8,529 nt of DNA from Erysipelotrichaceae bacterium (GTDB taxonomy: Bacteria > Bacillota_I > Bacilli_A > Erysipelotrichales > Erysipelotrichaceae). A program made the position numbers and the translations under genes. Where the stretch lies: contig JABUSI010000004.1 in NCBI GenBank assembly GCA_021442745.1, forward strand, positions 1 to 8,529, given 5' to 3'. Positions 1 to 5,546 of the stretch are shown piece by piece. Under the pieces are notes generated by a model that worked only from the letters and a program-made list of their open reading frames with translations, made no database searches and had not been told where the DNA came from. Each line of letters opens with the position of its first letter. Positions within the stretch are counted from its first letter, which is position 1.

Positions 1-33
1 TCTGGTGAAGATAGTTCGCTGCCGGTTCTGTAA
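1..33 (+). CDS. 3' end of an unidentified plus-strand gene
   Basis: Reading frame 1 gives the ten residues SGEDSSLPVL and then a TAA stop at 31-33. A strong plus-strand terminator begins four bases later, at 37, which is where the end of a transcription unit is expected. Of the other two plus frames, one stops at once (TGG TGA) and the other runs on through the terminator hairpin, so frame 1 is the sensible choice. Ten residues are far too few to assign a family or function. The entry rests only on the position of the stop codon relative to the terminator, and the window edge cuts off the rest of the gene. Confidence 0.45.
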   Translation, partial: SGEDSSLPVL

Positions 34-36
34 TAT

Positions 37-64
37 GCCGCTCTTTATGAGCGGCTTTTCTTTT
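37..64 (+). terminator. Rho-independent terminator of the upstream plus-strand unit
   Basis: GCCGCTC (37-43) pairs perfectly with GAGCGGC (49-55) around a five-base loop TTTAT. The tail TTTTCTTTT (56-64) follows directly. There is no A-run on the 5' side, so the element should work only for plus-strand transcripts. It ends the gene whose stop codon is at 31-33. Confidence 0.9.
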
Positions 65-66
65 AT

Positions 67-93
67 AAAAAAACCTTATCACTCGGATAAGGT
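67..93 (-). terminator. Rho-independent terminator of the HAD nucleotidase gene
   Basis: On the minus strand ACCTTATC (93-86) pairs with GATAAGGT (80-73) around the loop CGAGT (85-81), and a run of seven T follows (73-67). The TGA stop of the nucleotidase gene (81-79) lies inside this hairpin, across the loop and the descending arm. Termination is therefore built into the end of the coding sequence. It faces the plus-strand terminator at 37-64 across a few bases. Confidence 0.8.
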
Positions 94-777
94 AAAGTGC
101 GGATGATTCACCAATTGGCGCAAATCATCGATTTCATATGTAGGTATGGCAGTCGTGTTATTGTCTTTGTGATGCGGGTTATACCATACGGTATCGATAC
201 CGGCATTGTTTCCGCCTAAGATATCCGAACTTAAGGAATCACCGATTAACAGGATTTCTGATGAATCGGTCAGGTTCATATCTTCCATAACCTTATACAG
301 GAATTCGGGGTTCGGCTTGGATAAACCCATTTGTTCGGAAATATACAGGTTTTCCATAAAGTCATCCAGATTCGCGTCATGGTATCTTTTTTTCTGGGTG
401 TTGGTACGCCCGTTGGTGACGATACACATCCGCATATCTTTCAACTGTTGCAGAACGTCGAAAGCATACGGCATAAACTGATGCTGATGGTCCAGATAAC
501 TCCGGTAGGTATCTTCCATGAGTGCCGGATCGCAATCGATGTGATACAGTTCAAAGAGGTCTTTGAAGCGTTCCACAAGAAGGATTTCTCTTGTTGTTTT
601 GCCAAGTTCCAAAAGTTTCCAGTGTTTTTCGTTGATTTCGTGATAATCGTTATAGAAGGAATCGGAGTAAGGAATATGCAGGGTGGAACAAGCTGCCTCA
701 AAGGCACATTGTTCACCTTTCTGAAAATCCAGTAACGTATCGTCGATATCCCAGAACAGGACGGAGTAGTTTTTCAT
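79..777 (-). CDS. yjjG: YjjG-family HAD pyrimidine 5'-nucleotidase
   Basis: This 232-residue cytoplasmic haloacid-dehalogenase-type phosphatase most resembles the YjjG/YfnB group. Those enzymes remove phosphate from nucleoside monophosphates and are credited with clearing non-canonical pyrimidine nucleotides. Motif I is WDIDDTLLDF: nucleophile D10, acid/base D12, and the DTLLDF ending typical of the group. Motif II is T121-N-G. Motif III is K154 in SKPNP. Motif IV is the GDS at 179-181 with D185 further on. The alpha-helical cap lies at about residues 16-95. Length fits the family, which is usually 225-235 residues. The start at 777 is preferred over an in-frame ATG at 804 because GAAAGGGG (793-786) lies 8 bases upstream of it, while the nine extra codons would include that site. 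The gene is transcribed away from tsaE from a shared 68-bp interval. Family assignment is firm; the exact substrate is inferred from the family. Confidence 0.9.
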   Translation of the reverse strand: MKNYSVLFWDIDDTLLDFQKGEQCAFEAACSTLHIPYSDSFYNDYHEINEKHWKLLELGKTTREILLVERFKDLFELYHIDCDPALMEDTYRSYLDHQHQFMPYAFDVLQQLKDMRMCIVTNGRTNTQKKRYHDANLDDFMENLYISEQMGLSKPNPEFLYKVMEDMNLTDSSEILLIGDSLSSDILGGNNAGIDTVWYNPHHKDNNTTAIPTYEIDDLRQLVNHPHFTLSE

Positions 778-816
778 AGTCAGGACCCCTTTCTTTTCGT
801 GCATTATTTCTCACAG

Positions 817-822
817 ATTATA
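817..822 (-). promoter_or_regulatory. Putative -10 box for the HAD nucleotidase gene
   Basis: The minus strand reads TATAAT at 822-817, a perfect -10 hexamer about 40 bases before the gene's start. With a 17-bp spacer the -35 position reads TTTCAT (845-840), a weak match. Transcription would begin near 810 and leave a leader of about 33 bases. Only the -10 is convincing. It is the mirror image of the tsaE -10 one base away. Confidence 0.5.
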
Positions 823-823
823 G

Positions 824-829
824 TATAAT
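824..829 (+). promoter_or_regulatory. Putative -10 box of the tsaE-tsaB-rimI-tsaD operon
   Basis: TATAAT (824-829) is a perfect -10 hexamer 16 bases before the chosen tsaE start codon. I see no clear -35 at 16-18 bp spacing; at 17 bp the sequence is GCATTA. Transcription would begin near 835-837, so the mRNA leader would be only about ten bases and consist of little more than the AGGTGA ribosome binding site (835-840). Confidence 0.55.
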
Positions 830-845
830 AGTACAGGTGATGAAA

Positions 846-1298
846 ATGAAGGAAAAAGTATTTCAGACAACTTCAAAAGAAGAAACCCAACAGATTGCCT
901 GCCGGTTAGGTGAACTGGTGTTTGAAAATTTCGTAATGGCGATGAAGGGGGATCTGGGCGCCGGGAAAACAACGTTTACCCAGGGCCTGGCAAAAGGTAT
1001 GGGAATCCGGAAAACGGTAAACAGCCCGACGTTTACAATACTGAAGATTTATGAAGGCGGAAGACTGCCTTTGTATCATATGGATGCGTATCGTCTGGAA
1101 GGTATGCATCAGGATCTGGGATTTGAAGAATATATCGATGGCGACGGTGTTTGTGTCATTGAATGGCCGATGTATGTGGAAGATCAACTGCCAAATGAAC
1201 GGCTGGATATTACGATTTCCATCGAAAATGAAATTCGTACGTTTTGTGTCGTTGCGTACGGGACACGATACGAACAAGTATTGGAGGAATGGTTATGA
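846..1298 (+). CDS. tsaE: TsaE, tRNA threonylcarbamoyladenosine biosynthesis ATPase
   Basis: TsaE is the P-loop ATPase that drives the TsaB-TsaD complex in forming t6A at A37 of ANN-decoding tRNAs in the cytoplasm. The 150-residue product has the family hallmarks in order: Walker A GDLGAGKT (35-42), the SPTF motif (60-63), the HMDAYRL segment (78-84), and the IEWP motif (105-108). Its length is typical. I start it at ATG 846 because AGGTGA (835-840) then lies 5 bases upstream. An in-frame GTG at 837 and ATG at 840 are possible alternative starts and would overlap that site. It is the first gene of the operon, and its stop overlaps the tsaB start (ATGA, 1295-1298). Family assignment is secure; only the exact start is uncertain. 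Confidence 0.96.
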   Translation: MKEKVFQTTSKEETQQIACRLGELVFENFVMAMKGDLGAGKTTFTQGLAKGMGIRKTVNSPTFTILKIYEGGRLPLYHMDAYRLEGMHQDLGFEEYIDGDGVCVIEWPMYVEDQLPNERLDITISIENEIRTFCVVAYGTRYEQVLEEWL

Positions 1299-1900
1299 AA
1301 ATTGTAGGAATGGATACGTCTTACCAATATCTGAATATAGCGCTACTGGATGAAGGATATGTGGATGGGTGCATGGTATCCTGTTTCAAGCAGCAGTCGG
1401 AATGGATGATTCCGAAGTGGAAGGAACTGATGGACCGCAACGGATGGAATCCGAAGGAAATTGACGGGATTGTCGTGACACAGGGCCCGGGAAGCTATAC
1501 GGGTGTGCGGATAGCGATGACGGTTGCGAAAATGGTAGCGTCAAGTATCGGTTGTAAACTGTATACCGTAAGTTCCCTGCAACTGTTGGCGGGTAATTGC
1601 GACCATGCGATTGCGGTGATGGATGCCAGAGGAAAACGGGCATATGTCGGGGAGTATAAAAACGGGAAAGCCATGAAGGAAGATTGTATTCTGACACTGG
1701 AAGAGTTACTGGCATATGTGAATGCCAATCCGGACGTTACGGTTGTCGGTGACGGTCATCTGGTCGGAAAAGAAGATGTGTTCGGAAATATGCCGAAGCA
1801 GTTTGACTTGTTGAGAAGTGAGTGGAAAGAAGTTACGGATATCGATGATTTGTGTCCGAAATATCTGAAAGATAACGATGAGTATCTGGTGAACGTATGA
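1295..1900 (+). CDS. tsaB: TsaB, t6A synthesis scaffold subunit
   Basis: TsaB is a non-catalytic paralogue of TsaD. It pairs with TsaD and is needed for TsaE to engage the complex during t6A formation. The protein opens with MKIVGMDTS, the ASKHA phosphate-1-like strand. It carries the conserved TQGPGSYTGVRI stretch (62-73) and a MDARGKRAYV segment (109-118) typical of the family. At 201 residues it is shorter than the B. subtilis and E. coli proteins (about 230), mostly in the C-terminal half, but it still ends with a PKYL element (188-191) seen near TsaB C-termini. ATG 1295 is chosen because GGAGG (1283-1287) precedes it by 7 bases and it overlaps the tsaE stop. The longer frame upstream merely overlaps tsaE. 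Its own stop overlaps the rimI start, which suggests translational coupling. Confidence 0.95.
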   Translation: MKIVGMDTSYQYLNIALLDEGYVDGCMVSCFKQQSEWMIPKWKELMDRNGWNPKEIDGIVVTQGPGSYTGVRIAMTVAKMVASSIGCKLYTVSSLQLLAGNCDHAIAVMDARGKRAYVGEYKNGKAMKEDCILTLEELLAYVNANPDVTVVGDGHLVGKEDVFGNMPKQFDLLRSEWKEVTDIDDLCPKYLKDNDEYLVNV

Positions 1901-2343
1901 TAATCCGGGAAGCAAAAGAAGAAGAATTACTGACGATTGCACAGGCGGAAGAACAGATTTTTACGGGCAGTGCCTGGGATCTGGAAACATTTGTGTATGA
2001 ATACAAAGAAAATCCGTTTTCGGCGATTTACGTAGCGGAAGAAGACGGAAAGATTGTTGCGTACGGGGATCTGTGGATTATGTTTGAGAAGGCGCAGATT
2101 GCGACCATCGGGGTGTTACCTGCCTATCGTTATAAAGGGTATGGGAAAGCGCTGATGCTGTATATGCTGATTGAAGCAGTCGGACAAGAGTGTGAAGAGA
2201 TGACGCTGGAAGTCAGACAGTCAAATGCGGCGGCGATTTCTTTGTATGAGTCGCTGGGATTTGAGAAAGTCAGCGTACGGAAAGACTATTATAAAGACAA
2301 CCATGAAGATGCATGGCTGATGGTGAAAGGATTGATTGGATGA
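1897..2343 (+). CDS. rimI: RimI, GNAT-family protein N-terminal alanine acetyltransferase
   Basis: RimI transfers acetyl from acetyl-CoA to the N-terminus of target proteins, classically ribosomal protein S18 in E. coli. The 148-residue product is a single GNAT domain. The acetyl-CoA pyrophosphate loop is R78-Y-K-G-Y-G83, in the context IGVLPAYRYKGYGKAL. It is followed by LEVR (104-107), N110, LYESLGF (116-122) and YY (131-132), the usual RimI signature including the LEVR glutamate and a C-terminal tyrosine. The start overlaps the tsaB stop as ATGA (1897-1900) and the stop overlaps the tsaD start. Placement between tsaB and tsaD is a common bacterial arrangement and supports RimI over a generic acetyltransferase. 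The true substrate in this organism cannot be read from the sequence. Confidence 0.94.
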   Translation: MIIREAKEEELLTIAQAEEQIFTGSAWDLETFVYEYKENPFSAIYVAEEDGKIVAYGDLWIMFEKAQIATIGVLPAYRYKGYGKALMLYMLIEAVGQECEEMTLEVRQSNAAAISLYESLGFEKVSVRKDYYKDNHEDAWLMVKGLIG

Positions 2344-3362
2344 AAGACGTATATTTACTGGCAATCGAGTCCAGTTGCGATGAAACGGCAGCTTCCGTTG
2401 TGAAAAACGGGGATACCATTGTGTCAAGCATCGTTTCTTCGCAGATTGACGTACATAAACGGTTTGGCGGGGTTGTCCCGGAAGTAGCCAGCCGGATTCA
2501 TGTGGAAAACGTTTCCTGGGTCATCAGGGAAGCGATGGAACAGGCAGATATGAAGTATTCCGATCTGGATGGTATCTGTGTGACACAAGGCCCGGGATTG
2601 ATCGGATCTCTGCATGTCGGTGTACAGGCAGCCAAGACACTGGCTTATGTTCATGATTTACCGTTGATTCCGGTACACCATATTTCCGGACACATTTATG
2701 CCAATCAGTTTGTCGATCCGATTACCTATCCGATGCTGGCACTGGTGGTATCCGGGGGACATACGGAACTGGTATGGATGAAGGAAGAATATTCCTTTGA
2801 GATTATCGGAACGACGCAGGATGATGCGGTAGGAGAAGCGTACGATAAGGTTGCCCGGGTTTTAGGGTTGCCGTATCCGGGTGGTCCGCAGATTGACCGG
2901 TTGGCCAAAGAAGGAACAAACCGGTATCCGTTACCGAAACCGCATACCGAAAATCCGACGGATTTCTCGTTCAGCGGTTTGAAATCGGCAGTCATTCAGT
3001 CGTTGCAACGGTTGGAGCGAAGAAACGAAGAACTGAACAAAGCGGATATGGCATGCAGTTTCCAGGAAGCTGCTCTGGGAGAATTATGGAACCGTGTGGA
3101 ATATGCGTTAAACGAATACAAGCCGGCTCATTTCGTAATTGCCGGAGGTGTTGCGGCAAATTCCCGCTTGCGTCAGTTGATTACGGAGAATATGAAGGCG
3201 TATCCGGACATTACCTATACCATTCCGCCGTTGAAGTACTGTACCGATAATGCGGCTATGATCGGGGCCAGCGGATACCACGCCTATACCAAAGGAATCT
3301 TCGCAAGCGAGGATCTGGGGGCAAAGCCTTCGCTGGATCTGGAGCAGGTTGGTAAATTTTAG
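2340..3362 (+). CDS. tsaD: TsaD, tRNA N6-threonylcarbamoyladenosine transferase subunit
   Basis: TsaD (Gcp/YgjD/Kae1 family) transfers the threonylcarbamoyl group from threonylcarbamoyl-AMP to tRNA A37, working with TsaB and TsaE. The 340-residue protein has full-length family architecture. It has the N-terminal AIESSCDETAASVV (8-21), TQGPGLIGSL (82-91), the metal-binding HHISGH with likely ligands H114 and H118, and the nucleotide-binding VSGGHTEL (137-144). AGGVAANSRLR (268-278) and the third metal ligand D303 in CTDNAAM follow. ATG 2340 is chosen over an in-frame ATG at 2313: it gives the normal N-terminus, has AAAGGA (2326-2331) 8 bases upstream, and overlaps the rimI stop (ATGA, 2340-2343). 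The stop codon lies inside a candidate Rex operator. No terminator separates it from rex. Confidence 0.97.
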   Translation: MKDVYLLAIESSCDETAASVVKNGDTIVSSIVSSQIDVHKRFGGVVPEVASRIHVENVSWVIREAMEQADMKYSDLDGICVTQGPGLIGSLHVGVQAAKTLAYVHDLPLIPVHHISGHIYANQFVDPITYPMLALVVSGGHTELVWMKEEYSFEIIGTTQDDAVGEAYDKVARVLGLPYPGGPQIDRLAKEGTNRYPLPKPHTENPTDFSFSGLKSAVIQSLQRLERRNEELNKADMACSFQEAALGELWNRVEYALNEYKPAHFVIAGGVAANSRLRQLITENMKAYPDITYTIPPLKYCTDNAAMIGASGYHAYTKGIFASEDLGAKPSLDLEQVGKF

Positions 3363-3375
3363 AAAATATTCACAA
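3358..3375. promoter_or_regulatory. Candidate Rex operator (autoregulatory)
   Basis: TTTAGAAAATATTCACAA matches the Bacillales Rex operator pattern TTGTGAA-N4-TTCACAA at 12 of 14 half-site positions. The right half is perfect and the left half has 5 of 7. It covers the tsaD stop codon (3360-3362) and the whole -35 box of the rex promoter (3369-3374), so bound protein would block polymerase. rex genes are known to be autoregulated in several Bacillota. The match was made by eye; binding is inferred. Confidence 0.6.
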
Positions 3376-3397
3376 ATGAAAAAAAGTGTGCTAATAT
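3369..3397 (+). promoter_or_regulatory. Promoter of rex-asnS with extended -10
   Basis: TTCACA (3369-3374) is one mismatch from the consensus -35. The spacer is exactly 17 bp and the -10 is TAATAT (3392-3397), preceded by TGC (3389-3391), an extended -10 element. Transcription should begin near 3404, about 14 bases before the rex start codon. It provides an internal entry for rex-asnS independent of the tsaE promoter. Confidence 0.7.
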
Positions 3398-3417
3398 AGT
3401 GCAATGAGGTGATGGGC

Positions 3418-4044
3418 ATGGAGAATATGAAGTCAGTTCCGAAGGCAACGTTGCAACGATATCCGATTTATCTGAAAGCGTTACGCCAGTTAAAAGGACT
3501 TGGGATTGAACGGGTAATGTCCAGTGAATTGAGCGATTATGTCGGAATCAAAAGTACGACGATTCGTCGGGACCTGTCTTTTCTGGGGACACTGGGGAAA
3601 CAGGGATTCGGTTACGAAGTGGATGTGCTGATTGACATTTTCAACGAGAAACTGGGAATTGATTTTGATGAAAAGATTATTCTGGTCGGTGCCGGAAATC
3701 TGGGCCGTGCCTTGATGAACTACAATCGCTGGAACTATGTCGTAGGGGAAATCGTCTGTGCATTTGACATTGATCCGGCGAAGTGTACGAATCAGTATTC
3801 CATCCCGGTGTATCCGCTGGACGAAATGGAACAGCGTTTACCGGAAGGATGCCGGATTGCGATTGTGACGGCATCCAAAGATATCCAGAAGACAGTGAAC
3901 CGCTTGTCGAAAATGGGAATCAAGGGAATTGTTGATTTTACGCATGAACACATTATTGTACCAAAAGGAGTCATTCTCAAACCGGTCGATGTGGTAAGTA
4001 CCATTCAGGAACTGGTTTTTGAGACAAACTCCATGACGAAATAG
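3418..4044 (+). CDS. rex: Rex, redox-sensing transcriptional repressor
   Basis: Rex is a dimeric repressor that binds DNA when NAD+ predominates and lets go when NADH rises, controlling fermentation and respiration genes. The 208-residue protein has an N-terminal winged helix (about 5-70): the recognition segment SSELSDYVGIKSTTIRRDLSFLG (35-57) and the wing GKQGFGYEV (60-68). A Rossmann domain follows with GAGNLG (91-96), the ALMNY segment (98-102) and the acidic strand end AFDIDP (115-120). GIKGIVDF (167-174) and VPKGV (181-185) come near the C-terminus. Length is normal. Two usually conserved spots differ: VPA..AQ is replaced by TASKDIQ (151-157) and NFAP by DFTH (173-176). ATG 3418 is chosen because AGGTGA (3407-3412) precedes it by 5 bases; ATG 3412 is an in-frame alternative. 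It is probably autoregulated, and asnS follows after 19 bp. Confidence 0.93.
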   Translation: MENMKSVPKATLQRYPIYLKALRQLKGLGIERVMSSELSDYVGIKSTTIRRDLSFLGTLGKQGFGYEVDVLIDIFNEKLGIDFDEKIILVGAGNLGRALMNYNRWNYVVGEIVCAFDIDPAKCTNQYSIPVYPLDEMEQRLPEGCRIAIVTASKDIQKTVNRLSKMGIKGIVDFTHEHIIVPKGVILKPVDVVSTIQELVFETNSMTK

Positions 4045-4063
4045 AAGAAAAGGGGAGAATGTT

Positions 4064-5446
4064 ATGTTTACGTATATGACGGTAAGGGAATTGTATGAAG
4101 CAGTTTCCGCAAATGTCACAATGGAATTGGATGGATTGGAATATGTCCGCGTACAAGGATGGATCCGTACCAATCGTCACAACGGTGCCATCGGTTTTAT
4201 CGAACTGAATGACGGTACGTATTTCAGGAATTGTCAGCTGGTATACGATGCCACTCTGAAGAATATTGACGAAGTAAGCAAATATCTGACGGGAACAGCG
4301 ATTACCGCTACCGGTAAGTTCAAATTAACGCCGGAGTTAAAACAACCGTTTGAAATTCAGGTTACCGAAATTGAACTGGAAGGATCCTGCAGTGCGGATT
4401 ATCCGTTGCAGAAGAAACGTCATTCCTTTGAATACTTAAGAGAAATCGGGCATTTGCGTCCGCGCGCCAATACGTTCAATGCGGTATTCCGCGTTCGCTC
4501 TGCCTTGTCCATGGCGATTCATGAATTCTTCCAGAATCAGGGATTCGTTTACATCCATACACCTCTGATTACATCCAACGATGCGGAAGGTGCCGGAGAA
4601 ACCTTTACGGTTACAACCAGAGAAGACGGCAAGTACGAAGAAGATTTCTTCGGAAAGCACGCTTCCTTAACCGTTTCCGGTCAATTGCATGCGGAAGCCT
4701 TTGCGCTGGCATTCCGTGACGTCTATACCTTCGGTCCGACGTTCCGTGCCGAAAATTCCAATACTACCAAACACGCTTCCGAGTTCTGGATGATTGAACC
4801 GGAAATTGCGTTTGCGGATCTGGAAGACGATATGGATCTGATTGAAGACATGGTGAAGTATTGTATCCAGTACGTTCTGGATAACTGTCCGGAAGAAATG
4901 AATTTCTTCAACACCATGATTGATAAGACCCTGATGGATCGTCTGAATCACGTATTGAATTCCGAATTCAAGAGAATGCCGTATACCGAAGCCATCGAAC
5001 ATCTGATGAAGGTAAACGATCAGTTTGAATTCCCTGTCAAGTGGGGTACGGATATTCAATCCGAACACGAACGGTATTTATCCGAAAAGGTTGTCGGAGG
5101 TCCGGTTTTCGTAACGGATTATCCGAAGGATATCAAGGCATTCTACATGCGCATCAACGATGACAACAAGACGGTAGCTGCCTGTGACTTGTTAGTGCCG
5201 GGTGTCGGTGAACTGGTCGGTGGTTCCCAGCGTGAAGAACGTTATGACGTACTGGTAAACCGGATGGAAGAAATGCACATCGAACCATCCAGTCTAAACT
5301 GGTATCTGGATTTGCGTCGCTTTGGCGGTTGCAAGCATGCCGGATTCGGTTTGGGATTTGAACGGTTCTTAATGTACATCACCGGTATGCAGAATATCCG
5401 TGACGTCATTCCGTTTGCGAGAACTCCGAAGAATTGTTTATTCTAG
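4064..5446 (+). CDS. asnS: Asparaginyl-tRNA synthetase
   Basis: AsnRS is a class IIb aminoacyl-tRNA synthetase that attaches asparagine to tRNA-Asn. The 460-residue protein is the usual length (E. coli 466). It has an N-terminal OB-fold anticodon-binding domain (about 25-105, with VQGWIRTNRHNGAIGFIEL), then the class II core. Motif 1 is around FVYIHTPLI (161-169). Motif 2 starts with FRAENSNT (227-234) and includes the EFWMIEPE segment (240-247). Motif 3 is GFGLGFERF (427-435) with R434. EFWMIEPE and the absence of AspRS-type inserts favour AsnRS over AspRS. The ribosome binding site GGGGAG ends 6 bases before ATG 4064. It shares a transcript with rex and ends at a terminator. Its arginines are mostly CGT/CGC with only a few CGG, unlike the CGG-rich ABC-F gene, as expected for a highly expressed gene. 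No T-box leader is present. Confidence 0.97.
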   Translation: MFTYMTVRELYEAVSANVTMELDGLEYVRVQGWIRTNRHNGAIGFIELNDGTYFRNCQLVYDATLKNIDEVSKYLTGTAITATGKFKLTPELKQPFEIQVTEIELEGSCSADYPLQKKRHSFEYLREIGHLRPRANTFNAVFRVRSALSMAIHEFFQNQGFVYIHTPLITSNDAEGAGETFTVTTREDGKYEEDFFGKHASLTVSGQLHAEAFALAFRDVYTFGPTFRAENSNTTKHASEFWMIEPEIAFADLEDDMDLIEDMVKYCIQYVLDNCPEEMNFFNTMIDKTLMDRLNHVLNSEFKRMPYTEAIEHLMKVNDQFEFPVKWGTDIQSEHERYLSEKVVGGPVFVTDYPKDIKAFYMRINDDNKTVAACDLLVPGVGELVGGSQREERYDVLVNRMEEMHIEPSSLNWYLDLRRFGGCKHAGFGLGFERFLMYITGMQNIRDVIPFARTPKNCLF

Positions 5447-5455
5447 AAAAGTAAC

Positions 5456-5490
5456 GCCCGTTTGCGTCGATTGCAACGGGCTTTTCTTTT
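5456..5490 (+). terminator. Rho-independent terminator after asnS
   Basis: GCCCGTT(T)GC (5456-5465) pairs with GCAACGGGC (5473-5481), leaving one bulged T at 5463 and a seven-base loop. The tail TTTTCTTTT (5482-5490) follows at once. It lies ten bases after the asnS stop codon and should end the long tsaE-to-asnS transcript as well as the shorter rex-asnS one. Confidence 0.92.
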
Positions 5491-5504
5491 GAGATAAAAA
5501 ACAG

Positions 5505-5510
5505 TATAAT
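5505..5510 (+). promoter_or_regulatory. Putative -10 box for the amidase-like membrane protein gene
   Basis: TATAAT (5505-5510) is a consensus -10, 36 bases before the start codon and just downstream of the asnS terminator. No good -35 is visible; the 17-bp position falls in the terminator's T-tail. TTGAGA at 5489-5494 is only 10 bp away, too close to serve. Transcription would start near 5517, inside the inverted repeat 5508-5524. Confidence 0.5.
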
Positions 5511-5524
5511 ATCTTACAGATATT
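5508..5524. repeat. Perfect 17-bp inverted repeat over the -10/start-site region
   Basis: AATATCT (5508-5514) and AGATATT (5518-5524) are exact inverse complements separated by TAC. The left arm overlaps the last three bases of the TATAAT box, and the centre sits on the predicted start site. The arms and spacing suit a dimeric repressor's operator. The alternative is a coincidence of AT-rich sequence. A three-base loop with AT-rich arms makes an RNA role less likely. Confidence 0.5.
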
Positions 5525-5546
5525 CTGAAGACAGGAGGATGTTTTC

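Noticed and set aside
331..735. A 134-codon plus-strand frame opposite the HAD nucleotidase gene
   Set aside because: The minus strand encodes all HAD motifs over the same bases. The plus frame has a low-information composition and no ribosome binding site or promoter.
795..816. A second Rex site between the HAD gene and tsaE, suggested by CTGTGAGAAATAATGCACG on the minus strand
   Set aside because: Only one half-site (TGTGA) fits and the other half (GCACG) does not, unlike the much better match upstream of rex.
1244..1294. A longer TsaB with 17 extra N-terminal residues
   Set aside because: The extension overlaps tsaE, the added residues are not TsaB-like, and the ribosome binding site at 1283-1287 points to ATG 1295.
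3363..3417. A terminator separating tsaD from rex
   Set aside because: No stable hairpin with a T-run is present. The symmetry seen here fits the Rex operator and promoter instead.
4045..4063. A T-box or other riboswitch controlling asnS
   Set aside because: Only 19 bases separate the rex stop from the asnS start, which is too short for any riboswitch. I saw no T-box bulge sequence nearby.
5491..5546. A structured leader or riboswitch ahead of the amidase-like gene
   Set aside because: The predicted leader is about 30 bases and holds only half of a small AT-rich inverted repeat and the ribosome binding site.
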